A model generated the notes under the pieces. It searched no databases, was not told where the DNA came from, and was given only the letters and a program-made list of their open reading frames with translations. This document shows, piece after piece, positions 15,162 through 20,136 of a stretch of DNA of 20,136 nt. The translations under genes and the position numbers were made by a program. Every line of letters starts with the position of its first letter. Position 1 is the stretch's first letter. Source of the stretch: DAOOKJ01 sp035360795 (lineage in GTDB: Bacteria > Patescibacteriota > Minisyncoccia > UBA6257); contig DAOSBJ010000010.1 of the NCBI GenBank assembly GCA_035360795.1, positions 1 through 20,136 of the forward strand. The letters are read 5' to 3'.

Positions 15162-15572
15162 CTAATCTTTAACAAAAAGAGTTTTAATTGGTAGTTTAGA
15201 GGCAGCAGCCTTTAATGCTTGACGCGCCATATTTTCTGAAACTCCATCCACTTCAAAAATTATTCTCCCGGGCTTAACTGGAAAAGCATAAAATTCAACG
15301 CTTCCTTTTCCTCCACCCATTGTCACTTCCGGCGGCTTTCTAGTAATTGGCTTGTCAGGAAAAATTCTCATCCAAACTTTCCCTTCTTTTTTTAAAACAA
15401 TGGCAATTGCCTTCCTTGCTGCCTCTATTTGGCGACTAGTCAACCACTTTTCTTCTAATGCCTTTAAACCATAACTGCCAAAATCTAAATTCACTCCTCT
15501 TGTTTCGAGGTTACGAAACCTTCCTCTTCCTTTCTGCATTTTGCGATGTTTTACTTTTTTCGGCGCCAACAT
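15162..15572 (-). CDS. rplP: 50S ribosomal protein L16
   Basis: A late-assembly protein near the A-site tRNA elbow and the peptidyl transferase centre. It has 136 residues, the usual length. Signatures are KHRKMQKGRGRFRN, LDFGSYGLKALEEKWLTSRQ, IEAARKAI and FPDKPITRKPPEVTMGGGKG. In E. coli the last motif reads R-M-G-K-G-K-G, whose Arg is hydroxylated; here the Arg is Thr. It sits 12 nt after rpsC. Confidence 0.97.
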   Translation of the reverse strand: MLAPKKVKHRKMQKGRGRFRNLETRGVNLDFGSYGLKALEEKWLTSRQIEAARKAIAIVLKKEGKVWMRIFPDKPITRKPPEVTMGGGKGSVEFYAFPVKPGRIIFEVDGVSENMARQALKAAASKLPIKTLFVKD

Positions 15573-15584
15573 ATTTATTAATTA

Positions 15585-16262
15585 TTATTTATTTTTTTCT
15601 TCTTCGGGCAATTTATAAATCCAAACTTTTACCCCGACTACTCCATAAGTGCAATATGCTTCTGCAAAACCATAATCAATATCTGCCCTTAATGTTTGCT
15701 GGGGCAATTTTCCTTCTTGAAGCCATTCATCTCGCGCGATTTCATTACCATCTAATCTGCCGGAGATCATAATTTTTGCTCCTCCAACATTTTTATGCTG
15801 AATAATTCGAGCCAAATTCCTTTTCATTGTCAAACGATAGGGAATTCTTTTTTCAATATCCTCAGCAATATTTTGCGCCATAATTTGTGCTGAAGTTTCT
15901 GGTCTTCTTACTTCTTCTACGGAAACGCTGATTTTATAGTTAGTTTTCTTTTCTGACTTATTATCTTTCGCTTGTTTTCGTAATAATTTAGCAATTGCTT
16001 TTTCGATATTGTTTATTCCCTGTCCTTGTCGGCCAATGAGCAGTCCTGGGCGGGCAGTATGAATAACTATTTTAATATTATCCAACTTTCTTTCAATTTC
16101 AATTTTTTCAATTCTTAACTCTTTTCCTCCTTTAAGTATCAACTCTCTAATTGCCTGATCTTCTTTTAAAAGTTGAGGCATTTTTTTCAAATTTAACCAA
16201 CGGGAGTCCCACTCCTTAGTAATTCCTGTTCTTAAACTTTTTGGATTAGTATATTGGGCCAT
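15585..16262 (-). CDS. rpsC: 30S ribosomal protein S3
   Basis: A small-subunit head protein lining the mRNA entry tunnel, with helicase-like function. At 225 residues it is full length. The KH domain has the RNA-binding loop RPGLLIGRQGQGINNIEKAI (GxxG at 77-80). The C-terminal domain shows RRPETSAQIMAQNIAEDIEK, RLTMKRNLARIIQ and GAKIMISGRLDGNEIAR, ending GVVGVKVWIYK. The gene follows rplV by 14 nt. Confidence 0.97.
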   Translation of the reverse strand: MAQYTNPKSLRTGITKEWDSRWLNLKKMPQLLKEDQAIRELILKGGKELRIEKIEIERKLDNIKIVIHTARPGLLIGRQGQGINNIEKAIAKLLRKQAKDNKSEKKTNYKISVSVEEVRRPETSAQIMAQNIAEDIEKRIPYRLTMKRNLARIIQHKNVGGAKIMISGRLDGNEIARDEWLQEGKLPQQTLRADIDYGFAEAYCTYGVVGVKVWIYKLPEEEKNK

Positions 16263-16276
16263 AATATTAATTAATT

Positions 16277-16789
16277 TTATATCGCTTTTCTTCTAAATAT
16301 TCTTTGTTTTGGCATAACTTGGGTTTTTATTCTTTCTTTTTTAATTTCTTGTTTCTTCTCTTGTTTTGGCGCAACCGGTGCTTTTTCTTTATGTATTTTA
16401 GGAATTTCTTTTTCTTGCATTTTTTTCACTCCTCCTTTTTCTTCTTTTTCTTTGTGTTTTTTATCTTTGAGAATAATTGTAATGTGAGAACTGCGCTTCC
16501 TAATTTCATTAGCTACTCCTCTTGCGCGAGGCATATATCTTAAAAGGGTTGGGCCTTGATCAACTCTAATTTGATAAATAAACAAATCTTGGGCATCTAA
16601 ATTAAAGTTATTTGTCGCGTTGCTCACTGCCGATTTTAAAAGTTTTAAAACAGGCAAGGCGGCTCTTTTTGGTAAAAATTTAAGCTGATGTTCAGCTTCT
16701 TTAACATCTAATCCCTTTATCAAATCAGTTACTAATCTAACTTTCCTTGGGCTAATTCTTAAATATTTTAATTTTGCCTGGACTTCCAT
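16277..16789 (-). CDS. rplV: 50S ribosomal protein L22 with a long charged C-terminal tail
   Basis: A large-subunit protein whose beta-hairpin lines the nascent-chain tunnel. The first 110 or so residues are the complete core: LRISPRKVRLVTDLIKG, SAVSNATNN, then the tunnel-loop region GPTLLRYMPRARG and SSHITIIL. The E. coli protein ends about there. Here a tail of about 58 residues follows, very rich in Lys, Glu and Gln and finishing in RIFRRKAI, encoded at about 16277-16460. The tail should be disordered and would emerge near the exit port. It follows rpsS by 9 nt. Confidence 0.96.
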   Translation of the reverse strand: MEVQAKLKYLRISPRKVRLVTDLIKGLDVKEAEHQLKFLPKRAALPVLKLLKSAVSNATNNFNLDAQDLFIYQIRVDQGPTLLRYMPRARGVANEIRKRSSHITIILKDKKHKEKEEKGGVKKMQEKEIPKIHKEKAPVAPKQEKKQEIKKERIKTQVMPKQRIFRRKAI

Positions 16790-16798
16790 AGTTTTTCT

Positions 16799-17131
16799 TT
16801 AAACTTTAACTTTGGTTACTTTTGTTTCTGGTTCTTTTGGCGTTTCGCCTGTTTTTGCTTCCAAAGCTCGTTGCATTTTTCCACCATGTTTTATAAACTT
16901 TCTTGTTGGAGCAAATTCTCCTAAGCGATGACCAACCATTTCTTCTTTTACTTCTACTCGAATAAAGTCTTTACCATTATGAACAGCAAAAACAAACCCT
17001 ATCATTTCAGGGGTAATCATTGAATCCCTGGAGTAAGTTTTAATAGGAGTCTTATCTCCGGGTTTCATCTTAGAGAGTTTCTCTAAAATATTTTGGTCAA
17101 CAAATGGTCCTTTTTTTATTGATCTTGCCAT
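16799..17131 (-). CDS. rpsS: 30S ribosomal protein S19
   Basis: A small-subunit head protein that works with S13 near the A site. The core contains MARSIKKGPFVDQNILEKL, TYSRDSMITPEMIGFVFAVH and the near-universal VGHRLGEFAPTRKFIKHGG. The total of 110 residues exceeds the E. coli length (92) because of a Thr/Lys/Glu-rich tail. It starts 5 nt after the rplB stop. Confidence 0.97.
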   Translation of the reverse strand: MARSIKKGPFVDQNILEKLSKMKPGDKTPIKTYSRDSMITPEMIGFVFAVHNGKDFIRVEVKEEMVGHRLGEFAPTRKFIKHGGKMQRALEAKTGETPKEPETKVTKVKV

Positions 17132-17136
17132 ATTTT

Positions 17137-17961
17137 TTATTTTTTCTTTCTTCTTTCAACTATTAATTTATCTGAATATTTATTTTTCTTTCTTGTTTTT
17201 CTTCCGCCAGTAACATTGCCATAGATATCTTTTGGTCTTTTTGTTCCGCGCTGTGTTCTTCCTTCTCCGCCGCCATAAGGATGTTCGCGAGGATTCATTA
17301 CTTTTCCTCTCACTGTTGGTCTAATTCCTAAAGCGCGCACTCTTCCTGCTTTACCATAACTCACCAATCCATGCTCTAAATTAGATAATTGTCCAATTGA
17401 AGCATAACACGAGCTCAAAACTTTCCTTATTTCAGAAGATGGCATTCTTAAATAAGTATATTCTCCTTCTTGTCCGGCAATTTGAATTGCTGTCCCAGCT
17501 GCTCTTCCCAATTTTCCTTCTGTATTTGGTTGAATTTCTACATTATGGACAAGTGTTCCAATAGGAATATTTTTAAGAAGCAATCGATTTCCCTCTTTTA
17601 AGGGAGCATTTTCTTCGCAAATTATCTCGTCTCCTACTTTCAAATTGTTTGGCGCTAAAATATAACGCCAGTCACCATCTTGATAACTTACTAAGGCGAT
17701 AAAGGCAGAACGATTAGGATCATATTCAATGCTTTTAACCACTCCTTTAACTCCTTTTTTTTCTTCGCCAAAAATAACCTCTCGATAAATTCTTTTATTG
17801 CCTCCTCCTTTATGTCTAACTGTTATCAATCCTTTAGTTCTTCCTTTTGCTTTTTTAATTGTTTTGGTTAATGCCTTAAAAGGCTCGTCGCTCGTAATCA
17901 TCTGACGATCCTCTACTGTATAATGTCTTCTTCCGGGAGTTGTTGGTTTATACCTTTTCAT
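17137..17961 (-). CDS. rplB: 50S ribosomal protein L2
   Basis: A primary 23S rRNA-binding protein close to the peptidyl transferase centre, needed for subunit association. It has 274 residues. Landmarks are TVRHKGGGNKRIYR, VKSIEYDPNRSAFIALVSYQ, LRMPSSEIRKVLSSCYASIG and ALGIRPTVRGKVMNPREHPY followed by GGGEGR. The last segment normally reads NPVDHPHGGGEGR; here Asp is Glu and the second His is Tyr, while the key His (E. coli His229) remains. The C-terminus is a Lys/Arg-rich tail. It lies 16 nt after rplW. Confidence 0.97.
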   Translation of the reverse strand: MKRYKPTTPGRRHYTVEDRQMITSDEPFKALTKTIKKAKGRTKGLITVRHKGGGNKRIYREVIFGEEKKGVKGVVKSIEYDPNRSAFIALVSYQDGDWRYILAPNNLKVGDEIICEENAPLKEGNRLLLKNIPIGTLVHNVEIQPNTEGKLGRAAGTAIQIAGQEGEYTYLRMPSSEIRKVLSSCYASIGQLSNLEHGLVSYGKAGRVRALGIRPTVRGKVMNPREHPYGGGEGRTQRGTKRPKDIYGNVTGGRKTRKKNKYSDKLIVERRKKK

Positions 17962-17977
17962 AAATATTAATTAAGAA

Positions 17978-18352
17978 TTACATCTCAATTTTATACCCTT
18001 CTTTCAGGGTAACGATTGCTTTCTTTTTGGGCTTAAATTGAGTTATATTTCGACCCATTCTTTTTTTCTTTAACTTTAAAATTACAAAATTAACTTTTTC
18101 AACTTTAACATTATATAATTTTTCAATAATTTTTTTAACTTCGATTTTGTTTGCTTTTTTTTCAACTTCAAAAATATATTTATTTAAACCCTTTAAAAAG
18201 GTGGCTTTTTCGCTAATATAAGGTTTAATCAAAACTGGCTTAACTTTCAAAAAGTTAATTGCTGGTTTTTTAACCTCTTTTTCCTCTTTTTTCGTCTCTG
18301 ATTCTTTCTCTATTGTTTTTGTTTTTGACTTAAAAATCTTTAAAGGGGGCAT
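17978..18352 (-). CDS. rplW: 50S ribosomal protein L23 with a charged N-terminal extension
   Basis: A protein at the exit-tunnel mouth that docks SRP and trigger factor. The recognisable core starts near residue 39 with VLIKPYISEKATFLKGLNKY and includes FEVEKKANKIEVKKIIEKLY and VKKVEKVN-like strand residues. The core is preceded by about 36 residues of Lys/Glu/Thr-rich sequence, which makes the total 124 against about 100 in E. coli. The ATG is one base after the rplD stop, and no nearer ATG would begin the core, so the extension seems real. Confidence 0.94.
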   Translation of the reverse strand: MPPLKIFKSKTKTIEKESETKKEEKEVKKPAINFLKVKPVLIKPYISEKATFLKGLNKYIFEVEKKANKIEVKKIIEKLYNVKVEKVNFVILKLKKKRMGRNITQFKPKKKAIVTLKEGYKIEM

Positions 18353-18353
18353 A

Positions 18354-19010
18354 TTATTTTGAAGTTAATTTTTTCTCCAATTTAGGCAGAATATCTTTTG
18401 AGAATACCAAATATTTATAATTTAAGAGGTCTATCAAATCTATACTTTCTGTTGTCATTATTTTTAGCGAAGGGATATTGCGACTGGCATATTTAATTTC
18501 TTTATCTTTGGGGTCTATTAATAAAATTGTTTTTTTTGCTGGCTGTTTTTTGTTTTTGTCAATCAATTTCAAATTTTTAAAAACCTCAATCACTTCTTTT
18601 GTCTTCGGTTCTTTAATTTTCAAATTATCCAAAATTATAATTTCTTTATCTTTGATTTTTTGGGAAAGAACTTGGCACAAAGCCAGATTTTTTTCTTTCT
18701 TGTTTATTTTTTTCTTGAAATTTCTCTCTTTTTGTCTTGGACCAAAAGTTACTCCACCTCCTCTCCATAAAGGAGAACGAATCGAAGAATGTCTAGCCCG
18801 ACCAGTTCCTTTTTGTGGCCAGGGCTTTTTTCCTCCTCCTTTGACCTCTGATCTATCTTTGCTAAAAGCTATTGGCTGACGCCGGTTAGCTAAATAGGAA
18901 ACATAAAGGCGATGAATAAAGTCGCTCTTAAATTTTTGACCAAAAATCTTATCATTCAATTCTATTTCCTTTAATACCTCTCCTTTTGAATTGTAGAGTT
19001 GAGTCTTCAT
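18354..19010 (-). CDS. rplD: 50S ribosomal protein L4
   Basis: An early 23S rRNA-binding protein whose loop reaches the exit tunnel; in E. coli it represses the S10 operon. I start it at the ATG at 19010 (218 residues, beginning MKTQLYNSKGEVLKEIEL), 4 nt after the rplC stop. A TTG at 19028 would add six residues and overlap rplC. The tunnel-loop region GGGKKPWPQKGTGRARHSSI and RSPLWRGGGVTFGPRQ are strongly conserved. The C-terminal part is Lys-rich but follows the family. Confidence 0.95.
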   Translation of the reverse strand: MKTQLYNSKGEVLKEIELNDKIFGQKFKSDFIHRLYVSYLANRRQPIAFSKDRSEVKGGGKKPWPQKGTGRARHSSIRSPLWRGGGVTFGPRQKERNFKKKINKKEKNLALCQVLSQKIKDKEIIILDNLKIKEPKTKEVIEVFKNLKLIDKNKKQPAKKTILLIDPKDKEIKYASRNIPSLKIMTTESIDLIDLLNYKYLVFSKDILPKLEKKLTSK

Positions 19011-19014
19011 AATT

Positions 19015-19623
19015 TTACTTTGCTTCAATTAAAACTAAAGAACCTCTGTTTCCGGGAATTGCTCCTTTTAAATAAATTAAATTATTTTCTTTATCTACCT
19101 TTACTACTTCCACATTTTTTAAGGTAATTCTTTTGAGTCCTGTATGACCAGCCATTTTTCTCCCTTTTGGGACATGCTGGGGATGGGTGGCGCCAATTGA
19201 GCCAGGCGCGCGCAATCTATCTTTTGTTCCATGAGAAGCATCGCTTCCATGAAAACCATGTCTTTTTACTACCCCTTGGAAACCTTTTCCCTTGCTTATT
19301 CCTACTATTTTTACCTTATCTCCTTGTTGAAAAACATCGACTTTAATTTCATCACCAACTTTAAACTCAGAACTTTGACCATCAATTTTAAATTCTTTGA
19401 GCCAGCGGAAATTACCAAGATCTTTTAAATGACCTTTAAGGGGTTGAGAAATTTTCTTTTTTGTTCCAAAACCAACCTGAACTGCCTCATAACCATCTTT
19501 TTCTTTGGTCTTAACTTGAGTAACTTTAACTGGTCCAGCTTTAATGATTGTTGCTGGAATAATTTTTCCTTCCTCTGAAAATATCTGCGTCATTTTTTCT
19601 TTTGTTCCTAAAATAAATTTCAT
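19015..19623 (-). CDS. rplC: 50S ribosomal protein L3
   Basis: An assembly-initiator protein that reaches the peptidyl transferase centre. It has 202 residues. The opening MKFILGTKEKMTQIFSEEGK and the later GFQGVVKRHGFHGSDASHGT and GSIGATHPQHVPKGRKMAGH are diagnostic. The ATG is certain from the family, yet no Shine-Dalgarno lies in front of it. The 81 nt upstream contain a hairpin and a short ORF with a strong Shine-Dalgarno. Confidence 0.97.
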   Translation of the reverse strand: MKFILGTKEKMTQIFSEEGKIIPATIIKAGPVKVTQVKTKEKDGYEAVQVGFGTKKKISQPLKGHLKDLGNFRWLKEFKIDGQSSEFKVGDEIKVDVFQQGDKVKIVGISKGKGFQGVVKRHGFHGSDASHGTKDRLRAPGSIGATHPQHVPKGRKMAGHTGLKRITLKNVEVVKVDKENNLIYLKGAIPGNRGSLVLIEAK

Positions 19624-19643
19624 GCCTATTTAGTTATTTTTGT

Positions 19644-19691
19644 TTAAAGAAAACTTTTCACTGAAAAACTGGGCTTGAGCCCAGTTTTCAT
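19644..19691 (-). CDS. Possible 15-codon leader ORF between rpsJ and rplC
   Basis: A short reading frame on the minus strand, ATG at 19689-19691 to TAA at 19644-19646, encodes MKTGLKPSFSVKSFL. AAAGGAGGAA lies directly upstream with 5 nt between GGAGG and ATG, an ideal Shine-Dalgarno. It is the only clear one I found before any start in the window. The stop is 20 nt before the rplC start. The peptide resembles nothing I know. It could be a leader peptide that controls L3 expression or opens the hairpin it contains; it could also be chance. No homologous evidence is available here. Confidence 0.35.
   Translation of the reverse strand: MKTGLKPSFSVKSFL
19665..19688 (-). promoter_or_regulatory. 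Hairpin with T-run in the rpsJ-rplC gap (possible attenuator)
   Basis: On the minus strand AAAACTGGGC (19679-19688) pairs perfectly with GCCCAGTTTT (19665-19674) around a TCAA loop, giving a 10-bp stem. One more T follows, so the 3' side is a TTTTT run. This has the shape of a small intrinsic terminator or pause site, placed right after the ATG of the 15-codon ORF and inside an operon that must be read through. Partial termination, RNA processing or translational control are all possible. Confidence 0.5.
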
Positions 19692-19704
19692 TTCTTCCTC
19701 CTTT

Positions 19705-20055
19705 TTACATCTTTACCTCTATTTCTACTCCTGCGGGCAAGCTCAAAGATGACAAAGCTTCAATTATTTTCTGGTTCGGGTTAACTATTTCTATCAATCT
19801 TTTGTGAATTCTCATCTCAAACTGTTCTCTTGAATCCTTTTTAATAAAAGTGGCCCGATTCACAGTATAACGATGAATTTCGGTTGGTAAAGGAATAGGG
19901 CCAACGACTTCTCCTCCTTGTCTTAAAACAGTATCAATAATCTGACGACAGGAGTTATCCAAAATTCGATAGTCATAGCCCTTAATTTTGATTCTAATCT
20001 TTGACTGAACTTCAGTTTTCATTTCAGTTTTAGTTCTTCTTTTAGAATCTGCCAC
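19705..20055 (-). CDS. rpsJ: 30S ribosomal protein S10
   Basis: A small-subunit head protein, also NusE in transcription antitermination. The core is clear: KIRIKIKGYDYRILDNS, GGEVVGPIPLPTEIHRYTVN and DSREQFEMRIHKRLIEIVNP, ending LPAGVEIEVKM. I use the GTG at 20055, 19 nt after the tuf stop, which gives 116 residues with a polar start. An ATG at 20022 would give 105 residues, nearer the family norm, and cannot be excluded because neither start has a Shine-Dalgarno. It is followed by an 81-nt gap with the hairpin. Confidence 0.95.
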   Translation of the reverse strand: MADSKRRTKTEMKTEVQSKIRIKIKGYDYRILDNSCRQIIDTVLRQGGEVVGPIPLPTEIHRYTVNRATFIKKDSREQFEMRIHKRLIEIVNPNQKIIEALSSLSLPAGVEIEVKM

Positions 20056-20074
20056 AGAAATTTTAAATTTTAAA

Positions 20075-20136
20075 TTACTTTAGAATTTTTGTCACTACTC
20101 CGGCGCCAACAGTTCTTCCTCCTTCTCGGATAGCAA
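20075..20136 (-). CDS. tuf: Elongation factor Tu, C-terminal end (partial)
   Basis: Only the last 19 codons and the TAA stop fall in the window; the gene continues past the right edge. The peptide AIREGGRTVGAGVVTKILK matches the universal EF-Tu C-terminus (FAIREGGRTVGAGVV). EF-Tu delivers aminoacyl-tRNA to the ribosome. Its position just upstream of rpsJ indicates the usual joined str and S10 operons. Confidence 0.93.
   Translation of the reverse strand, partial: AIREGGRTVGAGVVTKILK

Noticed and set aside
18478..18879. A 133-codon open frame on the plus strand
   Set aside because: It lies entirely opposite rplD, which has strong L4 signatures. The translation is hydrophobic, rich in Phe/Leu/Ser, as expected for the reverse of Lys/Glu-rich coding DNA.
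19011..19028. A TTG start for L4 inside rplC
   Set aside because: An ATG at 19010 gives the normal L4 beginning without overlapping rplC.
1..20136. Mobile elements, CRISPR arrays, tRNA or phage genes
   Set aside because: I found no direct-repeat arrays, transposase or integrase motifs, or cloverleaf-like RNA segments; the gaps are too short to hold them.

Overview
The window looks like a piece of a small, AT-rich bacterial chromosome, most likely from the Candidate Phyla Radiation (Patescibacteria, perhaps Parcubacteria). Three things point there. The ribosomal operon lacks the L30 gene, a known CPR trait. The secreted protein at the left end combines a peptidoglycan-binding domain with CARDB repeats. 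Almost no gene start has a Shine-Dalgarno motif. The phylum call is inference; no 16S gene is present.

Every gene I accept lies on the minus strand, so the biological order runs from the right edge to the left. At 20136-9511 is a compact ribosomal operon: the 3' end of tuf, then S10, L3, L4, L23, L2, S19, L22, S3, L16, L29, S17, L14, L24, L5, S14 (zinc type), S8, L6, L18, S5, L15 and secY. Gaps are mostly 1-40 nt. The exceptions are the S10-L3 gap, which holds a hairpin and a 15-codon ORF behind the only strong Shine-Dalgarno I found, and a 79-nt AT-rich gap between S8 and L6. At 9524-8069 an adenylate kinase-type enzyme and methionine aminopeptidase follow secY, as in many bacteria.

After map the usual infA-rpmJ-rpsM-rpsK-rpoA block is missing. 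Instead there is a mixed housekeeping run: a COG2426-type membrane protein, triosephosphate isomerase, a membrane-anchored SIMPL-domain protein, phosphoglycerate kinase, a DHH-family phosphoesterase and an RNase HI-like protein. The tight spacing suggests these are read together, possibly by read-through from the ribosomal operon.

The last two genes appear to have their own promoters, each with its TTGACA box inside the end of the preceding gene. They are an unusual 372-residue protein with phosphoribosyltransferase motifs resembling uracil phosphoribosyltransferase, and a 748-residue secreted, cysteine-rich cell-surface protein. A 13-bp perfect hairpin terminator ends this unit at the left edge. 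I found no tRNA, rRNA, CRISPR array, insertion sequence or phage gene. No stretch longer than 300 bases lacks a gene.
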